Positions 7,255-14,818 of a stretch of DNA of 21,315 nucleotides are shown here, piece after piece. The position numbers were made by a program, and so were the translations under genes. The notes under the pieces were generated by a model. It was not told the origin of the DNA, made no database searches, and saw only the letters and a program-made list of their open reading frames with translations. The DNA lies in assembly GCA_026386835.1 (NCBI GenBank), contig JAPLMV010000259.1, forward strand, positions 1-21,315. The letters run 5' to 3'. Every line of letters starts with the position of its first letter. The stretch's first letter is position 1. This DNA comes from Planctomycetota bacterium (GTDB lineage: Bacteria; Planctomycetota; Phycisphaerae; Sedimentisphaerales; Anaerobacaceae).

Positions 7255-8601
7255 TTATCCTGAAATCAGAGCAATTGGTTCCATTGTTTTACCGGTTTTT
7301 ATTATGGCTATAACAGCCGAGACCTGTGCTACACCGCTGGTGGCGGTTACCCTGATAGTGAAAAAATTACTTGAGGTTGTTATATAATTTTCACATTTTT
7401 TAATCGAATCAGAGTATCTAAATAACGCTTTTCTTAAACTCTCTATGCTTTCAAAGGGCTTTATTTTTCTTTGCCGGATGATTTCTTCGGCGATTTGGCT
7501 GGCATCTCCGCCGAAGGTAAAGGCCGCTTCCAATACCTGCCTCGGTGCGGTATTAATGTTTATCTTGCTCGAAGCCCACATACCCATATATTTCAGTGTG
7601 GATTCTTTTCTCGTCTGGCTGATGACCGTGGGTTTAGCCAGAACATCGATATCTATCAGTGAGCTGTGAAAGAGCTTTGCAAAATCCTTGATGTGCACCG
7701 AAGCAGGGATAGTCTTTTCAATAGTCTGCTTTGCCGGAGCTTGAGTTGCAGGTCTCCTTCTTCTACTCGTTCTACTCGGTGTTACAGCGTTGGGGTCTGG
7801 TTTTTTTGTTATTTCTTCGGTTATATTTATAGGCTGAAAATCTGTTTTGAACGGTTTTATTTTACTAATTTCCTTGAACTCCTTATCGAGTAATTCCACG
7901 TCAGTGCTGTTGACCTTCATCCACTCGCAGAAAGTTTTAAATCCCGCCGCCGCTTCCCGCACCAAGTTGGGGTCATCGAGCATCGCCCATCCGATAGGGT
8001 ACTTTGCGTTTTCATCCTCGATTTCGACTTTTACTTTGACAGAGCCAATCTCAAACTCGGCTGGTGCTGTTATCAGGGGCCACTGTGGTCCGTACGGCCC
8101 GCGGACAACCAGAGAGTTGGATTCATTGAAGTCGAAAATTCCCAGGGTGTTATTTGTGTCGCCGGCATAATTAACATCTCTTTCGCTGTTGAAATCATTA
8201 GTATCTAAAGGGCTATTGGTATCATTCACGTCGCCGCTGAAATTTTCAGAAGTTTTATTCTTCTCGGCGGCGTTTTCGCTAAACCATTTTTCGATATATT
8301 CCTTGTATTCCGTGTCATTGAAGCTAAACAAATCGGAAAAGTCCGGCTCATTGTTGCGTATGACTAACGGCAGGGCATTGATGTCGCCGAGGGTGGTGAA
8401 GGCATATTTTACCGCTGAGTCGCAGGCATACCTGGCTTTGGTGTAATCTATTATGTACTGGTCGCGGTGCTTCTGAGCCCAAATGCGGGTAGTCAGGGTA
8501 TAGCCAAGTATCGAAAGTACCACCAGTAGCACCATCGTTACCAGAAGCACGATGCCGGGACGATTTCGGCGAATATCAGCGTTATTTTGGTTTACCTGCA
8601 T
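7255..8601 (-). CDS. gspK: Type II secretion minor pseudopilin GspK
   Basis: GspK caps the pseudopilus tip with GspI and GspJ in the periplasm. The ORF is open to 8793, but the ATG at 8601 gives a proper prepilin of 448 aa: a basic leader ending RRNRPG, then the hydrophobic helix IVLLVTMVLLVVLSILG. As usual for GspK, the residue at +5 after cleavage is not Glu. The C-terminal ININTAPRQVLEAAF with QIAEEIIRQRK is the helix-hairpin-helix-like GspK signature. Residues about 118-162 form an Asn/Asp-rich insertion. The start overlaps the 3' end of gspJ by 20 bp, so translation is coupled. It precedes gspL. Its length is somewhat above that of typical GspK because of the insertion and a basic Pro/Arg linker. 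Confidence 0.85.
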   Translation of the reverse strand: MQVNQNNADIRRNRPGIVLLVTMVLLVVLSILGYTLTTRIWAQKHRDQYIIDYTKARYACDSAVKYAFTTLGDINALPLVIRNNEPDFSDLFSFNDTEYKEYIEKWFSENAAEKNKTSENFSGDVNDTNSPLDTNDFNSERDVNYAGDTNNTLGIFDFNESNSLVVRGPYGPQWPLITAPAEFEIGSVKVKVEIEDENAKYPIGWAMLDDPNLVREAAAGFKTFCEWMKVNSTDVELLDKEFKEISKIKPFKTDFQPINITEEITKKPDPNAVTPSRTSRRRRPATQAPAKQTIEKTIPASVHIKDFAKLFHSSLIDIDVLAKPTVISQTRKESTLKYMGMWASSKININTAPRQVLEAAFTFGGDASQIAEEIIRQRKIKPFESIESLRKALFRYSDSIKKCENYITTSSNFFTIRVTATSGVAQVSAVIAIIKTGKTMEPIALISG

Positions 8602-9397
8602 TATTGGCGTCCATTGTGACATTGTTTGGTTCCGCGGGCTTATTGGCATCAGAAGTTGCATCGACCTGATTAGCATCTTCTTGCGGCATGTTGAACTGGA
8701 GTTTTCTTGTCCTGTCGATAGCGATAGTTCGTGTGATTTTTTGCTCCTCCGGCACGGTAATTTCACCTGATACCGTCTTGTAAGGCTGGGCAAAAGAAAT
8801 TGTTACTGCTATTCCTGGCGGCAGAGCGTCACTGTTCCATTCGGCATCTAATTTTTCGTTTCTGTTTTTCATGGTCTCTATCTTGAAAAAGGTAACGCCT
8901 GTGCAAACAGGGACAAAGGTATAATTACTTTCCCAGTCCTTTCTTAATTCATCGAGCAGTTTATCCTCCCAGACCATTCCGCTGTGGCTTCGATACAAGA
9001 CAAGGCCGTTTGCATCGCTTTCATAATCGGTACTCGCCTGCCAGATGATTTCCTCAAAGGTCTGCTTTTTGTTGTCCTTGTCGTAGATTGTCCTGAGAAT
9101 TTCCATGCGTGCTGTCGGATAGCCGTTGTCGGACTTGCTCGGTAGAATGGTAACCTTCGTGTCGGCACCGGTTGCAACTATCTGGTCGAGGTCTTCGGAT
9201 ATACGCTGCAAAACCTCCGACGCAAGCTGGGTACTGTCGAGTTTTTGCGCCACGGCGGCTGCGGATTTTTCCGCCTGGCTGTAGATGGCAAGTACGGCGA
9301 CAAGAATCATTGCTCCTATGGTAACAGCAATTAGTGTCTCGGCGAGCGAAAAACCAGCTCGTCTCCGTAATAATTTGTATTGAAAATATCTGTTCAT
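8582..9397 (-). CDS. gspJ: Type II secretion minor pseudopilin GspJ
   Basis: The 271-aa protein is a class III prepilin: short basic leader ending RRRAG, cleavage before FSLAETLIAVTIGAM, and the required Glu at +5 (E20). The periplasmic part is strand-rich with a W-containing GspJ-like core. The C-terminal 40 residues are Asn/Asp/Ala-rich and probably disordered (VDATSDANKPAEPNNVTMD). GspJ forms the pseudopilus tip complex with GspI and GspK. It begins two bases after the gspI stop and overlaps the start of gspK. The call rests on order and size; within minor pseudopilins, J fits the position before gspK. Confidence 0.8.
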   Translation of the reverse strand: MNRYFQYKLLRRRAGFSLAETLIAVTIGAMILVAVLAIYSQAEKSAAAVAQKLDSTQLASEVLQRISEDLDQIVATGADTKVTILPSKSDNGYPTARMEILRTIYDKDNKKQTFEEIIWQASTDYESDANGLVLYRSHSGMVWEDKLLDELRKDWESNYTFVPVCTGVTFFKIETMKNRNEKLDAEWNSDALPPGIAVTISFAQPYKTVSGEITVPEEQKITRTIAIDRTRKLQFNMPQEDANQVDATSDANKPAEPNNVTMDANNAGKPK

Positions 9398-9399
9398 TA

Positions 9400-10287
9400 C
9401 TATTGCGCTTCTACTTTCTCAGTAATCCATTTCATTTGCTCATCTGACGACATCTGGTCCCAGTTTTCGGGCACGCCGAGAGTTTCCTGTCCGCCCTGCT
9501 CCGGCGAAGTATCCTCCTGGTTCGGAGTGGTCTGTTGGTCTGTCTGCGGCTGTTGCGGCTGCATAAGTTCGTCGACCTGGGTCTGACGCATTATTTGATC
9601 TTCCGTGGGGTTGCCGTCGGTCCGCTTGAATAAATCCAGTTGTCCTTTTGAATATCCCATTTCAGTTATGGGCAAGCCATTTGCGACCCACTGGCGAATA
9701 GTCTCAATATCAACTCCTGCGTAGTCGGCAGCCTGCTGCTCCGTAGAAATAATCGGGCTTTTCAGCTTGTCTTTTTCCTTTTGGTCAAGAAGCTGCTGCG
9801 TCTGTTCTTTTGTCAAATCCGTCACCCAGTGTGTTAATTCGATAGTTTGGGTCTGGCCTGCCGTGTCGGTATAATCAGCCGAACACACAGCCCTTATCCA
9901 CATTTTCGAGTTTACCGGTTCAGAAAATGACTCAACGGTTGTTTTCCATATAATATCCGGGTACTTATCGCTGCTGCCGTACTCGATTAGTTCCTCGATG
10001 GACCCTGCTGAAAGGATATTTTCCATATTTTCACGGGCGACTTCCAAGGCCTGCATTCGCAGAACAGACTCTGCCGCTGAGGCCATACAACGGTTTATGA
10101 CAAGCAGTACGCTCGAGCAGATAAGCGACAATATAATCAGAGCTGTAACCACCTCGACCAGGCTGAAAGCTCGTTTTTGCGTATTGCGTATTGCGTATTG
10201 CGTGTTGTGCGCATTATGCACGATGCGTTGCTGACTCGCAATACGCATCACGCACGACGCAATACTATTTTTAATAAGGCACTTCAT
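9400..10287 (-). CDS. gspI: Minor pseudopilin GspI with repeat-derived leader and C-terminal HTH-like extension
   Basis: The 295-aa protein is a prepilin-like pseudopilin of the T2SS tip. The helix AFSLVEVVTALIILSLI has Glu at +5. It is much longer than usual GspI (about 120 aa). The 40-residue leader is mostly translated interspersed repeat (residues 8-37, reading HNTQYAIRNTQ). The residue before the cleavage site is Ala40, not the usual Gly. After a short pilin domain comes a Gln/Lys-rich stretch and then residues 180-222, with QAADYAGVDIETIRQW and VANGLPI, which look like a MerR/excisionase-type helix-turn-helix. A Gln/Pro-rich tail follows. The ATG overlaps the end of gspH by 17 bp. ATG codon 14 is an alternative start. 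The pseudopilin call is firm; the I assignment comes from order. Confidence 0.75.
   Translation of the reverse strand: MKCLIKNSIASCVMRIASQQRIVHNAHNTQYAIRNTQKRAFSLVEVVTALIILSLICSSVLLVINRCMASAAESVLRMQALEVARENMENILSAGSIEELIEYGSSDKYPDIIWKTTVESFSEPVNSKMWIRAVCSADYTDTAGQTQTIELTHWVTDLTKEQTQQLLDQKEKDKLKSPIISTEQQAADYAGVDIETIRQWVANGLPITEMGYSKGQLDLFKRTDGNPTEDQIMRQTQVDELMQPQQPQTDQQTTPNQEDTSPEQGGQETLGVPENWDQMSSDEQMKWITEKVEAQ
10178..10266. repeat. gcgtattgcg repeat with inverted arm inside the 5' end of gspI
   Basis: On the plus strand, three units of tgcgtat open the element, followed by a spacer (gttgtgcgcattatgcacga) and complementary units (cgcaatacgcatcacgcacg, then acgcaatac), so it can form a stem-loop. 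It lies entirely within the gspI coding frame and supplies most of the leader peptide. The same family occurs at 10821-10880 and, diverged, at 7203-7237. Confidence 0.8.
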
Positions 10288-10924
10288 CTTTAGCTTTTGG
10301 CAATGGAAGTTCGAGGTCGCCTTGTTTTAAGGTGACTGTTCTGTTAAGCCGATTGACAATAATTGTGTACGGTTTTTCATTTTCATCTCGCAGTACAATT
10401 TTTCCACCGTACTGCCATCCGCTTCGGCCTGCACGAAAAGCCGCCTTTAAACTTAGGATATCCTCGCCGACCTGGCCTGTTCTCTGCAGGTCGTCGAACA
10501 AAACATAATCAATCCAGCATTTATTGCTGAAATACTTTTCGGTAACAATCTCCTCTTCGAGCACCTCCGTCAGGTCCGGGGTGGTAATCTGCCGCAACGT
10601 GAATTTCTGGTCAATCAGGTCGATGATAACTTCGTATCTTTTGCCCGTTTCTGCGGCGGTGTTGGCAGCCATTTGCATCGCCGAAACCAGCTCCTGCGCC
10701 TGTGCTCTAAAGGTACTTTTTGTAAGCATCCCAAAAAGGTTTATCTGCGCCAGCATTGCAAAGAGCGAAATCATCACGACTACTACTATAAGCTCTGTGA
10801 GGGTGAAGCCGTGCCTCGTGGTGCGTATTGCGTATTGCGTATTGCGTATTACGCACGACGCATCACACACGACGCACGACGGGTTTTTATTATTCGGCGT
10901 CTGTACTATACAGGTCGGCATCAT
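10271..10924 (-). CDS. gspH: Type II secretion minor pseudopilin GspH
   Basis: GspH/FimT-like pseudopilin of 217 aa. The processing site is RHG before FTLTELIVVVVMISL, with Glu at +5 (E44). The periplasmic domain has the GspH-type FRAQAQELVSAMQMAANTA helix followed by strands. The leader is about 39 residues, far longer than usual, because residues 16-35 are a translated gcgtattgcg repeat (peptide VIRNTQYAIR). The frame is open from a GTG at 10933; ATG at 10924 or 10921 with GAGGG upstream is more likely. It overlaps the end of gspG by about 35 bp and ends 17 bp inside gspI, so it is in a translationally coupled chain. No alternative start exists between the repeat and the cleavage site, so the repeat must be translated. 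Confidence 0.78.
   Translation of the reverse strand: MMPTCIVQTPNNKNPSCVVCDASCVIRNTQYAIRTTRHGFTLTELIVVVVMISLFAMLAQINLFGMLTKSTFRAQAQELVSAMQMAANTAAETGKRYEVIIDLIDQKFTLRQITTPDLTEVLEEEIVTEKYFSNKCWIDYVLFDDLQRTGQVGEDILSLKAAFRAGRSGWQYGGKIVLRDENEKPYTIIVNRLNRTVTLKQGDLELPLPKAKDEVPY
10821..10880. repeat. gcgtattgcg repeat inside the 5' end of gspH
   Basis: Four tandem units of gcgtatt are followed by acgcacgacgcatcacacac and gacgcacgac, including the perfect palindrome gcgtattacgc. The repeat lies within the gspH leader codons and is closely related to the one in gspI, 560 bp away. Confidence 0.8.
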
Positions 10925-11336
10925 AGCCCTCACCGCCCTCTTTGCCGTCTGCGCCGTAACTGATAATTACGAACGGCCCACTCTCAGGGTTAAGCATATA
11001 GACAAATTCGTTTCCCCATGCGTCCTTGGGGATATTGGTGCTTTCGATGTAGCCGCCTTCCTGATAATTGGTAACGTCGCTTGGTTTTTCAATAAGCTCC
11101 ATCAGGCCTGTCTCTTCGCTCGGGTATCGGCCCGTATCCATCTTAAATTGATTTACTGACGATTGCAGAAGCTTGAGATTTGCCTTTGTGGTTGTAACGC
11201 GGGCCCTGTCTATCTGGGTGGCTACCTTTGTAACTACCAGCGTGGCGAGCAGACCAATGATAATCAGCATAGCCATAAGCTCGACCATCGTAAAACCTTT
11301 TCTTACCATTGACATTATTTTCTTCTCTCTGTTCAT
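10890..11336 (-). CDS. gspG: Type II secretion major pseudopilin GspG
   Basis: The 148-aa major pseudopilin is polymerised into the periplasmic pseudopilus by GspE/GspF. The leader MNREKKIMSMVRKG is followed by FTMVELMAMLIIIGLLATLV with Glu at +5 (E19). The GspG core LLQSSVNQFKMDTGRYPSEETGL is intact, as is the acidic glycine-rich C-terminal loop (GADGKEGGEGYDADL) that binds calcium in known GspG proteins. The length is typical. GGGAG lies nine bases before the ATG. It follows gspF by 19 bp. This is the clearest member of the pseudopilin set and fixes the operon as T2SS rather than type IV pili. Confidence 0.93.
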   Translation of the reverse strand: MNREKKIMSMVRKGFTMVELMAMLIIIGLLATLVVTKVATQIDRARVTTTKANLKLLQSSVNQFKMDTGRYPSEETGLMELIEKPSDVTNYQEGGYIESTNIPKDAWGNEFVYMLNPESGPFVIISYGADGKEGGEGYDADLYSTDAE

Positions 11337-11355
11337 ATTTTAAACTCCCAAACAG

Positions 11356-12573
11356 TTAAATTTTTCCTGCTGAAACTTCCAAAATCGGCAGTATCGTAGC
11401 ATAAGCTATTACGCCGATAATTGCAGCCATAAAGATTATTATAAGAGGCGAAATCGCAGCGCTTAATCTCTCTATTACTACGTCTGTTGAACTCTCGAGG
11501 TTTTCGCTGACGCTCCTGAGCATTTTTTCGAGTTCGCCGCTTTTTTCGCCCACTGAAACCATGTGTGCAATGGCGGGGTCGATGACGCCGCTATCCCGCA
11601 GCGGTGTGGCAATATCAGCACCGGCGAGGATTCTTTCGCGAGCCTGCTGAACGGCTCGCCGCATAATTGTATTTCCGGTAACCTCTGATACGACTCGCAG
11701 AGACTCAGCCATGCTCAGCCCTGAGCCTAAAAGCGTCGAAAGCGTAGAAGCAAATCGCGAAACAACCCGCTGCTTTATCAATGGGCCGAACATCGGCAGC
11801 GACAAAATGAATTTATCCCGCATATATGCCCCCCGTGGTGTGCTTAGAAAACGTTTCAGCCCCCAGACAATTGCCGCAATTACCCCGATAACAACAAAAA
11901 TCCACCAGCTGGTCATTACATAGCTTACATTCATAAGCTGTTTTGTAATCCACGGCAGATGCTGGCCTGTTCTTGCAATCTGCTCGGCGATTTTTGGAAT
12001 TACGAAGGTCGTCAAAACTAAAATAGCAGCCATGCAGAATACCGTCAAAACTATCGGGTATATCATAGCTGTTATTACCTTCGACTCAACCCGCTGGCGC
12101 TTCTCCATAAAAGAGGCAATGGTAGCGAGACTCTCTCCCAGCGAGCCGGTAACCTCACCTACCCGCACCATGCTTATATATATCACATCGAAATAGTCCT
12201 CATAGTCTTTCAGTGCGTCCGTAAACGACTCGCCTGTAACAACGCGGTCGCGGATGTCGCTTATGGCGTTCTTAAACCGAGCATCGGATGTCTGCATCGT
12301 CATCACCGAAAGCGATTCGGTAAGCTTTATTCCAGAATTAAGCAAAGTGGCCATTTGTTTTGTAAAATCAATCAACTGGGCTTTACTGGTCTTGCCGAAA
12401 ATAGAAAACAGCCGCCCCCTCTCTTCTGCGCCGCTGTTTATCTCTGTAACAACTGTTGGGTGGATACTCCGCATCCGCAGTTGTTTTCGGGCAGAATACG
12501 AGCTTTCAGCGGTAATCACGCCTTTGGTCTTTTTGCCGCCATCGGCAATTGCTGTATACTGATATCTTGGCAT
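11356..12573 (-). CDS. gspF: Type II secretion inner-membrane platform protein GspF
   Basis: The 405-aa polytopic protein has the typical N-terminal MPRYQYTAIADGGKKTKG block, two homologous T2SSF domains (about 70-195 and 270-395), and three membrane segments (about 168-190, 217-235 and 370-398). GspF is the platform on which GspE drives pseudopilus assembly. Length and motifs are normal. The ATG at 12573 lies inside the terminal inverted repeat of the inserted four-helix-bundle cassette. The bases upstream (agtcaatagaaaatagtaa on the minus strand) contain no Shine-Dalgarno sequence. Translation therefore has to start without one, or depends on the upstream gene. Confidence 0.95.
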   Translation of the reverse strand: MPRYQYTAIADGGKKTKGVITAESSYSARKQLRMRSIHPTVVTEINSGAEERGRLFSIFGKTSKAQLIDFTKQMATLLNSGIKLTESLSVMTMQTSDARFKNAISDIRDRVVTGESFTDALKDYEDYFDVIYISMVRVGEVTGSLGESLATIASFMEKRQRVESKVITAMIYPIVLTVFCMAAILVLTTFVIPKIAEQIARTGQHLPWITKQLMNVSYVMTSWWIFVVIGVIAAIVWGLKRFLSTPRGAYMRDKFILSLPMFGPLIKQRVVSRFASTLSTLLGSGLSMAESLRVVSEVTGNTIMRRAVQQARERILAGADIATPLRDSGVIDPAIAHMVSVGEKSGELEKMLRSVSENLESSTDVVIERLSAAISPLIIIFMAAIIGVIAYATILPILEVSAGKI

Positions 12574-13004
12574 TTACTATTTTCTATTGACTATTGACTA
12601 TTGACTAATTTTTCTTGCTGTTTTACGGGAAGAGATAAAAATCGACGTTAATTCTTTTGCCTCTCCTAACAAAGGAATAATCTTACGCTCATTTAATAAC
12701 TGCTCATCAATAATGAATTCCATCCAGAAACACGCTTCATCAATCTCCTCTATAACTATACTAAGCTTCGAAATAAAACTGGCTTTTGATTGAGCTATAC
12801 AAACTGCTCTATAGTTTGCAGCAACAGAAGTAGAACATCGTATCAATTGACCCTTAATATGGTCGCCGAGATAACTCTTAGGCAAAGCCAGACTTAGCTT
12901 AATGCATCGATGGGCAAATTGCTTAGTTCTTTCTTTTAGCTGCTGTTTATCCATTTTCTAACAGGAAACATTCAAATATAAAATAGTCAATAGTAAATAG
13001 TAAA
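12573..13004. mobile_element. Four-helix-bundle gene cassette bounded by 23-bp inverted repeats
   Basis: The left end at 12573-12595 (tttactatttt, then ctattgactatt) and the right end at 12982-13004 are inverted copies matching at 22 of 23 positions. The left side continues with two more ctattgact units to 12607. The element spans about 430 bp. It starts at the first base of the gspF ATG and ends at the last codon of gspE, so it fills the entire gspE-gspF junction. Its only gene is the four-helix-bundle protein. No transposase is present. Mobility is inferred from the inverted ends and position. Confidence 0.6.
12598..12954 (-). CDS. Four-helix-bundle protein of the 23S rRNA intervening-sequence (S23/IVP) family
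   Basis: This 118-aa, all-helical protein has the family pattern LSLALPKSYLGDHIKGQLIRCS, then SVAANYRAVCIAQSKASFISKLSIVIEEIDEACFWMEFI. Members were first named for ORFs inside intervening sequences of 23S rRNA. Relatives include the Avd accessory proteins of diversity-generating retroelements. Their own function is mostly unknown. It is not a secretion component, yet sits between gspE and gspF on the same strand. The last codons (AGT CAA TAG) come from the flanking repeat. No good ribosome-binding site precedes the ATG at 12954. The context points to an inserted cassette rather than a functional part of the T2SS. Confidence 0.85.
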   Translation of the reverse strand: MDKQQLKERTKQFAHRCIKLSLALPKSYLGDHIKGQLIRCSTSVAANYRAVCIAQSKASFISKLSIVIEEIDEACFWMEFIIDEQLLNERKIIPLLGEAKELTSIFISSRKTARKISQ

Positions 13005-14717
13005 TTACAATATATCTGCTTGAGTAACTCTTAAAACTTCCGCAATAGTTGTTATTCCATTGAGAACTTTCCTTGCTCCGTCCATTCGCAGCGTCTGCAA
13101 CCCTCCCTCGAGGGCCAGTTTCTTTATCGCGCCTGCGCTTGTGCGTTCGTAAATCAACTCCTGGATTTTCTCATTAACCATCATCAGTTCATATACACCT
13201 GTTCTGCCCCGATAGCCGGTCTGAAAACATCTCTCACAGCCGGCACCGACAAAGAATTTATGGCCTCGGGCCTGGCCTGAGTCAATGTCCAATAGTCCAA
13301 GCTCTCTTAACTCGTGTGCAACCGGTATATATTCCTGCCTGCAGTCAGGGCATATCTTTCGCACTAACCGCTGTGCCATTATCGCAATCAGCGACGAGCT
13401 TGCCAGGTACGGCTCAACACCCAAATCTAAAAGTCGGCTTATTGCACCGGCTGAGTCGTTGGTGTGCAGTGTGCTGAATACAAGGTGTCCTGTCAGCGAC
13501 GATTGTATCGCCATTCTTGCGGTTTCAACGTCTCGAACCTCACCGACCATTATCACATCGGGGTCCTGCCTGAGCACATGCCTCAAAGCAGTAGCAAAGG
13601 TCATGCCTTTTTTGCTCGCGACCTGTATCTGGCTGATGCCTTCGAGCTGGTACTCGATGGGGTCTTCTATCGTAATTACGTTTTTCTCCGCTGAGTTAAT
13701 CCTGTTGAGGCAGGCATAAAGCGTCGTGCTTTTTCCGCTGCCTGTGGGTCCTGTTACAAAGATGACGCCGTGCGAGCGGTTAAGCAGTGTATCGAACTTT
13801 TTCAAATCTTCTTCCCACAATCCCAGCTCATTGAGACTAAATATGCCCGTACTTTTATCGAGAATACGCAGGACGCTGCGTTCGCCGTAACTTGTCGGCA
13901 CGGTGCTTACTCGCAAATCCACTTCGCGCTGGCCCAGACGAACAGAGCATCTGCCGTCCTGCGGCATACGTCGCTCGGCGATATCCATACCTGCCATAAC
14001 CTTGATTCGCGAGATAACAAGCGGCAGCACGTTCCTGTTCAAGCTCAGCGTATCATACAAAATGCCGTCGATTCGGTAGCGAATCTGAATCTTTGTTTCG
14101 TAAGGGTGGACGTGAATATCGCTTGCTCGAAGCTGCAGCGCCCGAAAAAGAATATCGTTTACCAGCCGAATCACAGGCGGTCGATTGACAACATCGAGCA
14201 GGTCGTTCGAACTTGCCACCTCGTCGACAAGCTGGTCGAGATTCTGTGAATCGAGTTCCTCTGCCACCTCCTCTATAACCGTCGACCTCTGCTCATAAGC
14301 GATATCTATCGCCGCCGTAATCACCGCCATCGTTGCAAGTGACGGCCGGACCGGCACCCCAATCAGCTTCGAGACATTATCCAATGCGTTCGCATCCAGC
14401 GGCTTGGATAAAACAACGATGAGTTCGCCGTTGTCGCCTTCACGTTTTATTCCGATTAGATAATGGTGTTGAGCGTAGGCAGCGGGTATCGCATCCACAA
14501 ACTCTGAGGGGACTAATTTAACCGGTATCTCCGCTAAAAACTCCTGCCCAAGCGCAGCGGCAAAAAGCCGCAGGACGCTTTCCTCCGTAAAATACGGACA
14601 TCTAAGCAGAACCTCGTCCAGCCGGTCGTTGGTCTTGTTATTTTCAAGTACCTCCGCCAACTGCTCCGCATCAATCAGTCCCGTCTTCCGGGCAGTCTGT
14701 AATAATAATTCTTTCAT
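13005..14717 (-). CDS. gspE: Type II secretion assembly ATPase GspE
   Basis: The 570-aa cytoplasmic hexameric ATPase powers pseudopilus growth. The N-terminal MshEN-like domain (about 1-150) should contact GspL. The core has SDIHVHP (199-205), Walker A GPTGSGKST (323-331), the Asp box EDPIEY (351-356), Walker B DPDVIMVGEVRD (385-396) and the His box. A tetracysteine zinc site has C456/C459 and C494/C497. All key residues are present and the length is typical. The ATG at 14717 is preceded by repeat sequence (ctaacgacttaca on the minus strand) without a Shine-Dalgarno motif. The 3' end abuts the four-helix-bundle cassette. Confidence 0.96.
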   Translation of the reverse strand: MKELLLQTARKTGLIDAEQLAEVLENNKTNDRLDEVLLRCPYFTEESVLRLFAAALGQEFLAEIPVKLVPSEFVDAIPAAYAQHHYLIGIKREGDNGELIVVLSKPLDANALDNVSKLIGVPVRPSLATMAVITAAIDIAYEQRSTVIEEVAEELDSQNLDQLVDEVASSNDLLDVVNRPPVIRLVNDILFRALQLRASDIHVHPYETKIQIRYRIDGILYDTLSLNRNVLPLVISRIKVMAGMDIAERRMPQDGRCSVRLGQREVDLRVSTVPTSYGERSVLRILDKSTGIFSLNELGLWEEDLKKFDTLLNRSHGVIFVTGPTGSGKSTTLYACLNRINSAEKNVITIEDPIEYQLEGISQIQVASKKGMTFATALRHVLRQDPDVIMVGEVRDVETARMAIQSSLTGHLVFSTLHTNDSAGAISRLLDLGVEPYLASSSLIAIMAQRLVRKICPDCRQEYIPVAHELRELGLLDIDSGQARGHKFFVGAGCERCFQTGYRGRTGVYELMMVNEKIQELIYERTSAGAIKKLALEGGLQTLRMDGARKVLNGITTIAEVLRVTQADIL

Positions 14718-14812
14718 TGTAAGTCGTTAGTAGTAAGTCGTTAGTATTTAGAAATTAGTTATTGTGACCGAAGCAATCCATCCACCAAATACTATTCACT
14801 AACGACTATCCC
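14718..14812. repeat. Inverted-repeat element filling the gspD-gspE gap
   Basis: The plus strand reads gtaagtcgttagtagtaag, then tcgttagtatttag. About 35 bases later come the complementary units aaatactattcactaacgac and ta, forming a stem-loop of taacgact/agtcgtta units. The centre contains gaccgaagcaatccatcc. The element occupies nearly the whole 101-bp gap and reaches the gspE start codon. Structure and placement resemble the 12573-13004 cassette, but without a gene. Confidence 0.65.
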
Positions 14813-14818
14813 CTGTTT

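Noticed and set aside
8602..8793. 64-residue N-terminal extension of GspK
   Set aside because: It overlaps gspJ in another frame and would put a long polar stretch before the prepilin leader; the ATG at 8601 gives a normal prepilin.
10178..10880. CRISPR-like array
   Set aside because: Units are about 7 bases, in direct tandem, with no unique spacers of regular length and no cas genes.
10524..11159. 211-aa plus-strand ORF opposite gspG/gspH
   Set aside because: It is antisense to two well-supported pseudopilin genes, and part of it is the translated gcgtattgcg repeat (VRIAYCVLRI).
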